NCBI RefSeq assembly: GCF_963576545.1
Contig: NC_083654.1
Coordinates: forward strand, 20,681,122 to 20,745,121
Reading direction: 5' to 3'
Length of the DNA stretch: 64,000 nucleotides
Origin: Limanda limanda
Lineage: Eukaryota; Chordata; Actinopteri; Pleuronectiformes; Pleuronectidae
The position numbers were made by a program, and so were the translations under genes. The notes beneath the pieces are model-generated. The model searched no databases. It was not told the DNA's origin and saw only the letters and a list, made by a program, of their open reading frames with translations. Each line of letters begins with the position of its first letter. Positions within the stretch are counted from its first letter, which is position 1. This document shows, in pieces, positions 11,630-23,592 of the stretch.

Positions 11630-14600
11630 TATTTCTTTGCTACATACAAAACGTGTTTCAGCTTCAAGTGTTTCATTTGTTCACGTAAAGGTCGCACTTT
11701 GTACAAGTGGTAGAAAATGTGCAAGTCATTCAGCTCGGATTTTGTTGGAGAGATTGTTATCGCTGCGTTTGGATTACGAAGCGTTTTGCCGACTGTGTGC
11801 GACTCGCTATCAGCTGTGGAAACACTCACACTGCTTATCGGAGAAAAATATGGTTTTTCACTTGACCAGCTAAAAATATTGACACGCTACAATCAGCTGC
11901 AATATCCTCGTGTGGCTCCAGTTTGAGCAGCAGCAGCGGCAGCAGCAGCCGGGCTGGAGAGTCAACGTCTAACAGCAGGTGAAGCAAACAGCCCTGTGTT
12001 AATGTTGTGTTGTGTTTGGCAGCGACAGCCACGGGAAACACGCACGAATCCATCTCCTTCTCTAATATGTTCCCGAGTGACTTTCTGCGAGTCGCATTAC
12101 GGCAATAAAACCCAGAGAATCACATACTCTGCTGATGCTCTTCCTCCTGAGGGAAGCGGGAGCCGCACGTTCTTCAGGCCACAGAATAAATCTGACTCCG
12201 GTTCATTCGGTGGATCTGTGACAGGTGCGACTCCCCGGCTTCCACGGGCCGCTCCTTCAATCCGCTGATTATCACGCTGCTGCTCTGCTGCGTGAGCCGG
12301 TGGTGGAGTGGGATCATTCGTCTGGTTCAGAGTGTTTCATTACGAGCACTTCATGGAACCAGCGTGTTTCACCGACGCTGGATTCAAACACAGTGACCTC
12401 AGTGTCTGTGGAACTTTTATTTCCCTGTGTTCATCTTCCATCATTTAGAAGAGGATCTCATTTACCTCCGTGGAAAAGTAACAAACCCGACAGACAATCC
12501 CAGCCGTTACTCATCACAAAGCCAGTGACAGAATTCTGCTCACATCTCAGTTTCTACTGGTGTGGTCTGGGATTGTTTTACTGGATCTCTCCGACTGTCA
12601 CAGGTGATGAAGAGTGAACCTGAGGAGATGATGCTCAGTAACACTGTTTCCACACTGAAGCTTCATAAATCCCAGTTTCTAAATCACTGCAGAAAACTTA
12701 ACAGAAGCATCTGCAGAAATATGTGCATCAGTCTGTATTTTCCTCCCATTGCAAGTTACTTAAATCCGTGAAATCATTTCACTGATATGATATATTTCTT
12801 ACAAATAAAACGAACCGACACGAGGGCAGCACAAGGTTCTTCGATTTTTTTCAAGTGTTTTGCTTAAATATAAGAAACAATAAAATGCTATAATGCAAAT
12901 ACTTGCTTGAGTTGAAATGCAACGTTGAATTACTGAAAATAATTGGTCACTTGAATAATTCATTATTGAAACGTTCGCTTCTAGACATTTTGTGCCAGAA
13001 GATGGATTGTGAAAGACATGAAGGAAAAGAAAGTGCAGCGTCATCGGTGCATCAGAAACTCCAGTGATCCTGGATCAGGTCCCTCATGTATATGGATCCA
13101 AACCAGTTGAATAAAGTATAACACAGCATAACTTTGAAGAGAGAAGAAGATCAACAATCCTCAACCTTTTATTCCAAAGAGAATTCAAGATAACAACACT
13201 TCTCCGGCCTTTATCTGAATTTCGAAGTAGGTCGACTTTAACAGATAAGAACCAAGTGAAGAAATCAGATTAATAATCTGTCTCCTGAAGTGAGAGTTAG
13301 ATATTTTTGGCCGTTTAACAGCGTGAATCTGAATTCTTGTGGTTTTCTCCTGTTGTCATGGTGCAAACAATCACTAGAGGACTGATGAAAAGATAGAAAC
13401 GTTGTACGTGTGCATGGAAATATATTAATTGTCGCTGCATAATATCTTTAATGCTTTGAGAATGACGTGAAAACACACCTACCCCTAAATTAGCTCCCCA
13501 CAGTAAGTGAGACGTCCTGAAGTAGAAAACACTGCAGTGAGTTTATTTCTTCTCCTGAACTCAGCAGCTGATCAACACCTCGAAATACAGACGCCTGTTC
13601 ACACACTGACACAAACGCACAACACACAGATGTATAGCACAACCCCAGGGCATTGCAGCTGCATGGGCTCAACAACCCAAGATAGAAGAGACGGTAAATA
13701 TTAATTTTTAAATTCTAACTATGTAGCTTATGTTAGCAGCTCGTTAGCATAAAGTTTCCCTGAAAGTGAAGCCAAATTTGTACCTTGATTGCTTTACATC
13801 TAAATGTAATAACCAAACAAGAAAAGCTTTAGAGATGCTGTTTACATTGGTCAAGACACTGAATGTTCATATTTCAAAACCCCTTTCCCGATTGGTTGGT
13901 TACAGTAGTGAAGCTGTCTCGGTCGGCATGGCAACATACGAGGCCATGATGAGCTTGGAACGTGACTTTTAATTTGACACCAGCAACCCTCTGAAACTTA
14001 AAGGGGATTTTCCTGCAGAAGTTAGAGCGCTGACTTTGGCATTAGGGCCCCGACAGACCTGTAAGCCTCAGAGCTTAGACTGGAGTCAGTAGAAAACCAA
14101 CCTGTCACCTCACACACACACACACACAGACACACACACAGACACACACAGGTCTGAATATAGATATTTTTCTCCCCCTGGACAAACAGTTATCTGCTGA
14201 TTTCGCAGCTTTAACCCCATTCGCTTCACTCTTCCTCCGGGAGGACGAACAGCTCGGCGACCACATATCAGTCCGGTGATCAGACCTGGTGGACGGGGAC
14301 GGAGGTTTCTCACCGACATGCCTACACTTCTGATAAGAAGAAATGACCAAATCTGACACCTGCACAAGGATCTCAGCTTATCTGAGGTTATAAGGAATGA
14401 ATGTCTGCTGGCGCTTCTGGAGTTTCAGCTCAAAATAAGACATGTGTCATCGGACACAAGCTGCAGGAAATATCTGGTAATTTAGGTAAAATGATTCCAC
14501 TCACATGCAGAGAACTGACGGGTTCATTTCAGGTGTTCTCCTCTTCACAAACAGAGTCAGGACACTGAAATACCGTGATTCACATTTATTGTTGTTTGGG

Positions 14601-15339
14601 GAACTAATCCCGGATTTTACCCCTTGATCAATATAAATAAATCATTTACTTTGTTCTTCTCCTCTGTCAAAGATTCTTTGACAGACTTGAGATGGAATCG
14701 GCTTCCGGGTGGGATTTTATCTTTCCATCCGGTGCTTTTTCACCCTCTAAAGAACCAGGGAGGATGGAAGCTGGGCCGCCGTCCAACACACACAAGGCTT
14801 TGCACTAAAACAAACCACCTCCATCTCTGTGTTAGTGTTATAATCTCGTATTCAGTCCAAAGGGAAGAAGGGAGGAAGGAAACACATCCACCCGTGGGGG
14901 ACGATGTCACCTCACTTGTTTCCAAGCAGCTTCGCGTTTTTAAAGAGTTTGAAAATGTCCTTGAGATTAGTCACAGTTAGTCTGAACTGAGCAAGTCGTC
15001 CGTCTTGTTCTCCCACAATCCTGATTGATGAGGAATCTGCAGCGTTTCTGTTTTCACATCATTAAACGATTCAGGCCTCAGCATTTTTGTGCTGCACCTA
15101 CATTTAATTAACAGAAGAAACTATGCAGAGTTATATACCAATACAAAGATAAATGATAATGTAAAGGCCTCACTGTTGCATTATGGGTTATTTGTAGCCG
15201 TAATGTTATTTGGAGTTTTTTTCCTGTGTCTTTTAGCATTAAAGTGTTTTATTAGTTTAGTTTAACCTGGAAGTTAAGTGGAGTTTCTTAAATCTGCTGA
15301 ACAACATGACGAGATGGACATGACAGCAGCTTCAGCCAA
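11630..15339. other. Unrecognised non-coding sequence
   Basis: An interrupted (CA)n tract lies at 14110-14150. Open frames here are short, have no splice support and resemble no family I know. Confidence 0.4.
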
Positions 15340-15420
15340 AGCATCTTGATCGCCTCCTAGTGGCTGGCTGCGGTACAAACCATAAACCCAGCCTCCTCCA
15401 TGTTAGCAGAAAAGTCTAAA
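15340..15420 (+). repeat. Dispersed fish repeat with CCTCCATGTTAGCAGA motif
   Basis: GATCGCCTCCTAGTGGCTGG is followed by CCTCCTCCATGTTAGCAG. It belongs to the same family as 580-730 and gives the fullest view here of the central part. Confidence 0.5.
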
Positions 15421-15893
15421 TACACGCACGCCACTTTTTCTTTGGTTTCTCTCGTCTCACTTCGTTTGTGAAAGCAGCAGAAATGAGCCTTGACTTCACA
15501 AATGAAGCAACAGCAAAGAATTGTGTTTTTCACAAAATGATTCAAGTCAGAAAAATGTTGTAGCTTTTCAGAGATGATGTGAAAACGCACAAACAAACCC
15601 ACTGATCACATGTTGTTCATTTCAGCCTGGGATGGTAACACACGCTCACTTTGATCACGTCACATGATGATCCTGAAGACGTCGAGGTTCAACGTCTTCA
15701 CTTTGCTTTGTGCCGCTGCCAGAAGCCGACCACTCAGTGGGCGGAGCTCCAAGAGGTCTCTGTCGTTACCATTGATTTCAGGTTGAGGATTAATCAGAGA
15801 TCTAAAGTAACACTCAGGTTCACAAGAGTTCAAAAGCAACATTACTTCTGAAAAACCAGTGAATTGATGCCAGATCTGACATAATATCACAAG

Positions 15894-16968
15894 TAGGGGT
15901 GCAACGATTAGTCCACGTCGTCGACAAAAATCGATGACCAAAATAGTCGCCGACGAATTTACTAGTCGATGATTCGTTGGTTACGTCATAGCGTGTTTCT
16001 CGTGCCGCGCAGCGGAACTAAACGGCGTTTTACCGGAGGTGCTGATGAAAGTAGCTCTGGAGTGAGCCATCTCGCTCCCTTCCTATCTCTGAAAGTCGCG
16101 CATGTGCAATAGCGACAAAACATGGACCAATGTCGGCGTCCGCTGCCGCGCGCAGTCGCGCACCAGAAAGTAAAAAGTTCAGGAGAACTTCACCCGTAAC
16201 AGCCCGAAAAAAACTACCTGCAGTATCTGTGCAGCGGACCTGCTCTCCAGGGCAGCAGGACACGCGCATGTGAGGAGGAGGAGTCACGTGTGACTTCGTA
16301 ACGGAGACGATGCGGACTCGCCTCTGTCAGATGTTATATATAAACATAATATATAAGTTATATATACACGTATATACCTGCGCGGGGGGTTCTAGCATCC
16401 ATTACAAAAATATGGTTTAAACTTTTTTTTTAACGAGTTTAAAAGCTAAATATTATCCTATTGCCTGACAAACGTCTTGTTTTAATCAAAATGATTTAGT
16501 CTGAAGAAGACTGTAGTTTCGTTTGTTGATGTTTTTATTAATGTTATTTTCCCTGTCCTTTTTTGTTAACACGAAAAATGGATACTTGAATTTTAATTTA
16601 TTTTAAGTACCAGCTCTTGGTTCACAGTAAAAAGGGAAACTTAAATTTAAATTAATATTTTTTATTAGCACTTTGCCTGTCCTTGGTTTTAAATGGACAA
16701 AAACTTGATTTTTCTTTGCTTTTGTGTCAACAGTACCCTTATATGCAGCAAAGTTTATTAAAAGACATTTTTGTTAATGAAGTATCAATCTTTATTGTCT
16801 TTTTTTTCAGTCATCACATGCCTTGAACAACCTCAAGCTAAATTTAAAAGCTGCTTGCTAAATAATAGCAATTGAGAATTTGTGTCATTCATAATCCGAT
16901 TAGTCGATTAATCGTTTCAATAATCGGTGACTAATCGACTATCAGAATAGTCGTTAGTTGCAGCCCTA
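15894..16968 (+). mobile_element. hAT element relic (1075 bp) with perfect 8-bp target duplication
   Basis: The ends are TAGGGGTGCAACGATTAGTC and, on the right, TAGTTGCAGCCCTA. They are flanked by ATCACAAG at 15886-15893 and 16969-16976. The subterminal parts share GATTAGTC/GACTAATC repeats. Near 16210-16240 a frame reads PKKTTCSICAADL, which looks like the CxxC part of a BED zinc finger at the start of a hAT transposase. The remaining transposase is missing. The right half is AT-rich. Confidence 0.9.
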
Positions 16969-16976
16969 ATCACAAG

Positions 16977-19508
16977 TGTTGATTCAGGTTGAAGCGTCAA
17001 AGAGACTTTTGATTCAGACGGAAATTGAAAAGCAGCGGGGTCATGAAGGCAGCAGGGAATAAAAGCCTGAACGTCTCAGAGAGATGAACGATAGAAATGC
17101 TTTTCATGGGGAAGAGAAATAGTAAAAAAACAGGCCCACACAGGTTCTTTGTCTGAACATCAATGTGAAGGTCACGATCAAAGTCTAGCGTCCCCGGCTG
17201 TCGGCGTCGAATCAGCTGATACAGAGCAACACTCATTCTGAAGCAAGGTAACAACTTCACTATCTGCAACTCTGAGTCTCAGGGCCGAGAAACTAAAGAT
17301 ATGAGGAGCTCTTTGGATCCAGTTCACTGCAGAAAGGCTGCAGGATTCTCAAGTTACTGGAATTGTTCTACTTTAATATGACTGAATAGAACAAAACCAA
17401 AGAGAACATGGAAGAAGGTTGAAACAAGGACAAAAGAAAGAAGGTTTCTTGATACTTATACTTCACCAGACACTGTGCAGACAGATACTCGTGGAATAAA
17501 ACTGTCTTTCAGTCGATATCAACCTGCTTCGCTCTTTACCAGTTTAAATTTGGCAACCAGACATTTTTTAGAGGAAGAAAAGAGGGAAAATTGGACTTAA
17601 ATTCATCAAATGTCCACAAACACGATGTCTCTGTTAAAGTGAAGCCAAAATGTTGGAAGAATCGATTTTTAAAGGTAAGAATTCAACTGAACAGCTCATA
17701 TTTGTGCAGTAGAAATGTGGGAATGAAGCCCTCCTGATCTAATGACACTAATCCTGGATATTATTCATCATCAAATTAATTAAACCAAACTTATCAGAAG
17801 CATCCACACAAATATCAGTGAAATCAGAAGAACCTCAAATGACAGAAAACATTTTTGAAAAACTTTTATTTAAAATAATTCTAAGTTTGGTCCGTGTTCC
17901 ATTCACCAACATGGAGGAGGTGAGGTTTTACTGCAGCCAGCCACCAGGTGGCGATCACTGGCTTATGACTATCAATAATCAGCTGTTCAATTTCATTCTG
18001 GGTAATTCTGCTTTTCACAGCAGTCACAAACGTTATTAGTGTTAAAACCACAGATTCACAGAGCGAGAGGCAGAACTGCAAAATCAGAGGAAAGGAAACA
18101 ATCTCCTAGAATAAGAATAAATGACCGTCCACAGTGAAATGCTGACCGGGCACCTGAGCAGGACACGCGGTGACGAATGGCGTCACCAAGTTTAGCTCCA
18201 GAAGAGCAGGAGCAGCACAGTGGGGGGGGGGGGGGGGGGGGGGGGGGAAGGTAAAGGAGGCCGGTGTTGTAAATTGGTTAGAGTTCAATGAGACTGGGAG
18301 GAGGAAACCGGGTCTCACCGGCCTGGCAGAGGCTCGGCTTTAACTGGATTAACAACAAAAGCTCAGCTCAATAACTAATAGGCCTCTTCTTCCTCCTCTC
18401 TTTCTACTCCTCGTCGCTCGCCCTCTCTTTCTATCTCGCCCTCTTCCTCCTCCTCCTCCTCCTCCTCCTGAGTGAGGCAGGGAGATAATGCGGAACGCTT
18501 TCATGCCTCCTGCTGAATTAAACATAGAGAGAGCAGCTTGCACTGGGTGCTAAAGCTGAAGCAAAGAGAGGGAATATGAAGAAAGGAGGATAAATACCAT
18601 TCCAGCGCGGCTCAGGGTCCCCGGAGCAGAACATGTCTTTACAATTAAAAAGATCTGTCGCGCTGAAGAGCCATAAACAGGACGGAGCTTCTTTCCTACT
18701 AATTGGCCGGATTGAGAAAGGACTAACGATTGTTGTGTGTTGGAATCGGCCAATCGCCAAGCGGAGTGGTGGCACGGCACTCGAACCCACGCCCCGCAGG
18801 CCTCCTACCTTCCTCCAGCTCTCACCGCCGAGGCTGCAAATCCCATTTTGCCCAGTTTTATTATTCCTGCCACACTCGTCTCGACGCCGGAGCCAAGCAG
18901 TCGGGCGCCGCTACTGACAAATGTGTCCGTCTCTGACTCCGAGCTCCGGGCTGAATAATTGACAGAGTTTCAAACGCTCCTGGTCTCAGGTGGTTTACCC
19001 AAAAAAATAAAATACAAAAAGAACCCAGTGATGTATTCTCGTGCTCTCAACAGGGGCTGAGGTTTCACTTTCTCTTCTTCTTCATCTTCTTTTTTATTTT
19101 TTTTAGCTCCTGCTCCCTCTGATCTAAAAAGAAAAACTCTCTCCTCCTTCCTCCTCCCTGGGCCTGTTTGGTATTCCCCAGACGGAGAGCCAGCAACCTC
19201 CCTCCCTCACTCCACCTCCTCCTCCTCCTCTCCCTCTGTTCCTCTCTCTCTCCCTCTGACAGAGCCAAGTGACCTGTTGGAGCCTCCTCTGCTTAGCATG
19301 GGCGCCGCACTCACAGCGGCAAGGACACGACTTCACCGGGGCTGCATTCAGGACGGCAACCGCCCAGAGCCGGGGCGGGGGGGGCGGCGGGCTAAAGATC
19401 AGCCGGGGACGCTTGTCGCTAACACGACCCCATTATCAACCTCAGGCTGCGGAGACGCTCGCTACATGATAAGAAAGCAGAGACGTCTTATTCTAGGATG
19501 ATTCAATA
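16977..19508. other. Unrecognised non-coding sequence with C-rich and G-run tracts
   Basis: An inverted copy of the CATGTTAGCAGA-type repeat lies at 17905-17975. A run of 26 G is at 18222-18247, and (CCT)n pyrimidine tracts lie at 18440-18470 and 19210-19255. The segment 18750-19430 is richer in CpG than its surroundings, but no exon was recognised. Confidence 0.45.
18222..18247 (+). repeat. Poly-G run of 26
   Basis: This is an uninterrupted G run. Such runs can form G-quadruplexes and are often wrong in length in assemblies. Confidence 0.9.
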
Positions 19509-20029
19509 CGTACGTATAGGGTTGCAATGGGGTGGAAAGTTTCCGGTAAATTTCCGGTAAATTTCCGGAAACTTTCCATGGTAAGTTTAGCTTTGGAATT
19601 TTGGGAATTTTGAAAAAAATAAAAATACGCAAATTAGACGCTGAGCAATAAAAACATCATTCAAAACTCTATTTTAAAGATGTATGGAATGCAACACACG
19701 CTGCAAGTTGAGTTTCAACCCTCCACTGTGCATTCTTCCATCACATGCACAGATAACTCCCAGCATCCTTCACTCTACAGCAGGGCTATTGAGGCCTGCT
19801 GTAGAGTGCAGGACTAGTCAGGTAAGTTTCCATGATATTACTGGTGAAAATATATTAGCATGCTGATTGAGGATTGTTCATCTGTTCATCTAGACTATTT
19901 CCATTCATTTATCCATCAATTGTAAAATATGTTTACAGACGATTCCAATTATTTGGCTAACTATTTATATCTCTGGTATTGCATTAGTGTTTTTTTACAA
20001 ACTTTTTCCTCATCTTATTCTACAGAACA

Positions 20030-20236
20030 ATGCCACGTGCACTCTCTCATGTGTGGAGACATTTCACCTCATCCAATGTAGAAGGAAAGGCTGTGTACAT
20101 TTGCAAATACTGTGCAAAGACCTATGTTAAGAATGACACAACGATGCAGAAGCATATAGTCAAGTGCCCAAAGTTTCCTCAGGGCTCAAATCAGCCTATG
20201 ACAAAACAAAATGTTTATATTTATGTCTGTATATGA
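20030..20236 (+). CDS. BED-type zinc-finger ORF of the hAT element (copy A)
   Basis: The 68-residue frame has HVWRHF near the start, CKYC at about residues 25-28 and KHIVKC at about 41-46. This fits a BED finger (Cx2C...Hx3C), the DNA-binding head of many hAT transposases. The ATG follows five bases after a good splice acceptor, and a 204-bp intron precedes it. Copy B at 58106-58312 differs at only a few residues; the third copy (48583-48789) has a stop at the second cysteine. The frame ends after the finger, so it is probably a leftover of a longer transposase. Whether it is translated is unknown. Confidence 0.6.
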   Translation: MPRALSHVWRHFTSSNVEGKAVYICKYCAKTYVKNDTTMQKHIVKCPKFPQGSNQPMTKQNVYIYVCI

Positions 20237-20336
20237 CAAGGTTTAATACAGTTAGTATAAATTACCCACAACATTTCCAGTTTATTCTCGTTAATTCCCA
20301 TATATTCCCGTTTATTCCCATATATTTCCGTTAATT

Positions 20337-20457
20337 AGGGCCCGAGCACAGACATCAAAGGTGTCTGGTGAGACCCTATTGAAATTGTAAGGATTATTAT
20401 TAGGGCCCGAGCACAGACATCAAAGGTGTCTGGTGAGACCCTATTGAAATTGTAAGG

Positions 20458-20494
<37 letters not shown>

Positions 20495-21939
20495 CAAATG
20501 AATTGGCTTTTTGAGGGCTTTAACATGCTCAACTTCTTACCAAAATTTGCAGAAAGTTAGAAAGTGGTGAAAATTTACGTATTCTGAAGGAATTTTCAAT
20601 GGGCGTCGCAAAATGGCTCAACGGTGCCCCCCGAGACAGCCCGAGACCCCCGGAAGGTGTTCCCATTGACCTATCTTCACAAAAATCGATATACAGGTGT
20701 ATCATGACCAGACAAACAAAAAAGTCTCTTGGTGCAATTGGAAAAACACAACAGGAAGCCTGCTATTTTGCATTTAGTGGCCATTTTGGCCATATTCCAC
20801 ATTTTTTCTTTGATACACTTGTACCAGGGTTTTCATCGGATCAACTTCAAATTGAGATGAGTGTCATCACAACAAGATGGAGATAAAAACTGACTGACAG
20901 ATTTTTTTTTAATCACACGGTGTGACCGTGGCGTGGTGTCAAAGTTTGATTACACGCCATTAAAACACGATGTTCTGTAACGCGGACAAACATGGACCAT
21001 GAATCCTTTGATTTCAGTCTTCCTAGATCAAAGGAAACTTTATGTCTTGCAAAGGTTACGTCTCTCTCTCTCTCAGAACTGGTTATTTTTGTTTTTTTCA
21101 GACAAAAAGCATGCAACGCTTCAAAATGGATGTGCTCGGGCCCACCCAGTGCTGCTTTGCAGCCCTAAAAATTTTATTATTATTATTATTATTCAGGCAA
21201 GTGAATTGGCTTTTTGAGGGCTTTAATTAGTCTTGAATTGCTGAGGAGTGAGATACATCGAATAATGCAGCTAATTATTATTTTGATATAAAAGTTTATA
21301 CTGGGATCTTTGTGAATTTTCAATTTAGGAGAAATGTGTAAACTGTGTCATAAGTATTGGCCTGACTGATCTTGGCAACAAGCTCTGAACCCCTGGTTCA
21401 GTGTGTGCCTGAATGGATACATCTCATTATTATTATTATTAGGGCCCGAGCACCTCCGGTGGGAGGCCCTATTGAAATTGATAAGATTATTAGGGCCCGA
21501 GCACCTCCGGTGGGAGGCCCTATTGAAATTGAAAAGATTATTATTATTATTAGGGCCCGAGCACCTCCAATGTGAGGCCCTATTGAAATTGAAGGCATTT
21601 TTCTTCTTATTAGGGCCCGAGCACCTCCGGTGGGAGGCCCTATTGAAATTGAAATGATTATTATTAGGGCCCGAGCACCTCTGGTGTGAGGCCCTATTGA
21701 AATTGAAAAGATTATTAGGGCCCGAGCACCTCCGGTGGGAGGCCCTATTGAAATTGAAATGATTATTATTATTATTATTATTCATCCAAATGAATTGGCT
21801 TTTTGAGGGCTTTCCCATGCTTAAAAAGTTGCTAAACTTTGCAGTAAATTAGAATGTGGTGGAAAATTACGTATTCTGGAGTATTTGGAAATGGGCGTGG
21901 CAAAATGGCTCAACAGCGCCACCTGGAACGCAGCCCCTA

Positions 21940-21994
<55 letters not shown>

Positions 21995-22525
21995 CAAATG
22001 AATTGGCTTTTTGAGGGCTTTAACATGCTCAACTTCTTACCAAAATTAGCAGAAAGTTAGAAAGTGGTGAAAATTTACGTATTCTGAAGGAATTTTCAAT
22101 GGGCGTCGCAAAATGGCTCAACGGTGCCCCCCGAGACCCCCCGAGACCCCCGGAAGGTGTTCCCATTGACCTATCTTCACAAAAATCGATATACAGGTGT
22201 ATCATGACCAAACAAACAAAAAAGTCTCTGGGTGCAATTGTAAAAACAAAACAGGAAGCCTGATATTTTGTATTTAGTGGCCATTTTGGCCATATTCCAC
22301 ATTTTTTCTTTGATACACTTGTACCAGGGTTTTCATCGGATCAACTTCAAATTGAGATGAGTGTCATCACAACAAGATGGAGATAAGAACTGACTGACGG
22401 ATTTTTTTTTAATCACACGGTGTGACCGTGGCGTGGCGTCAAAATTTGATTACACGCCATTAAAACACGATGTTCTGTAACGCGGACATACATGGACCAT
22501 GAATCCTTTGATTTCAGTCTTCTTA

Positions 22526-22577
<52 letters not shown>

Positions 22578-23522
22578 CAAATGAATTGGCTTTTTGAGGG
22601 CTTTAACATGCTCAACTTCTTACCAAAATTTGCAGAAAGTTAGAAAGTGGTGAAAATTTACATATTCTGAAGGAATTTTCAATGGGCGTCGCAAAATGGC
22701 TCAACGGTGCCCCCCGAGACAGCCCGAGACCCCCGGAAGGTGTTCCCATTGACCTCTCTTCACAAAAATCGATATACAGGTGTATCATGACCAGACAAAC
22801 AAAAAAGTCTCTTGGTGCAATTGGAAAAACACAACAGGAAGCCTGCTATTTTGCATTTAGTGGCCATTTTGGCCATATTCCACATTTTTTCTTTGATACA
22901 CTTGTACCAGGGTTTTCATCGGATCAACTTCAAATTGAGATGAGTGTCATCACGACAAGATGGAGATAAAAACTGACTGACAGATTTTTTTTTAATCACA
23001 CGGTGTGACCGTGGCGTGGTGTCAAAGTTTGATTACACGCCATTAAAACACGATGTTCTGTAACGCGGACATACATGGACCATGAATCCTTTGATTTCAG
23101 TCTTCCTAGATCAAAGGAAACTTTATGTCTTGCAAAGGTTACGTCTCTCTCTCTCTCAGAACTGGTTATTTTTGTTTTTTCAGACAAAAAGCATGCAACG
23201 CTTCAAAATGGATGTGCTCGGGCCCACCCAGTGCTGCTTTGCAGCCCTAAAAATTTTATTTATTATTATTATTATTATTATTCAGGCAAATGAATTGGCT
23301 TTTTGAGGGCTTTAACATGCTCAACTTCTTACCAAAATTTGCAGAAAGTTAGAAAGTGGTGAAAATGTACGTATTCTGAAGGAATTTTCAATGGGCGTCG
23401 CAAAATGGCTCAACGGTGCCCCCCGAGACAGCCCGAGACCCCCGGAAGGTGTTCCCATTGACCTATCTTCACAAAAATCGATATACAGGTGTATCATGAC
23501 CAGACAAACAAAAAAGTCTCTT
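20337..23522 (+). repeat. Array of AGGGCCCGAGCA repeat units nested in the hAT element
   Basis: Long units of about 690 bp begin with an ATT tract and CAGGCAAATGAATTGG, contain AATGGGCGTCGCAAAATGG and end with GATGTGCTCGGGCCCAC and GCTTTGCAGCCCTAAAA. Two are full (about 20490-21170 and 22574-23260) and others are cut short (21193-21240, 21780-21941, 21990-22526, 23283-23522). Between them lie short modules of 50-60 bp. Units are joined through ATT tracts, which suggests they insert into or spread with ATT microsatellites. No protein is encoded; the open frames are shared by copies but resemble no known protein. Confidence 0.85.
21441..21765 (+). repeat. Six short hairpin modules
   Basis: Six head-to-tail copies of AGGGCCCGAGCACCTC, a short loop and GGGAGGCCCTATTG are joined by GATTATT spacers. 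Each can fold: AGGGC pairs with GCCCT and CACC with GGTG. Variants change the loop (CTCCGGTG, CTCCAATG, CTCTGGTG) and keep the outer stem. They match the left end of the long units. Confidence 0.85.
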
Positions 23523-23592
23523 GTTCCTGTTAATTCCCATGGAAAGTTTCCAACTTTGAATATTCCCGGAATTTTGCAACCCTACGTACGTA

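Larger units (their letters stand above)
19517..23584 (+). mobile_element. Composite hAT element with BED-finger exon and nested repeat array (4068 bp)
   Basis: The ends are TAGGGTTGCAA and TTGCAACCCTA, flanked by CGTACGTA at 19509-19516 and 23585-23592. Subterminal sequence repeats GTTAATTCCCGTATATTCCC-like units. The left part carries a two-exon start of a gene: donor CAG|GTAAGT at 19822, acceptor CTACAG before 20026, then a 68-residue frame with a BED-type zinc finger. No transposase core is present. From 20337 to 23522 it is filled by an array of another repeat family. Truncated relatives lie at 48455-49028 and 57784-59050. Confidence 0.88.

Noticed and set aside
18740..18810. Possible tRNA-like B box on the minus strand (GGGTTCGAGTGCC)
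   Set aside because: The match is short and the remaining tRNA arms do not fold.
21441..21765. CRISPR-like array of regularly spaced hairpin modules
   Set aside because: Spacers are simple ATT tracts, unit lengths vary, no cas genes are present and the genome is a vertebrate one.
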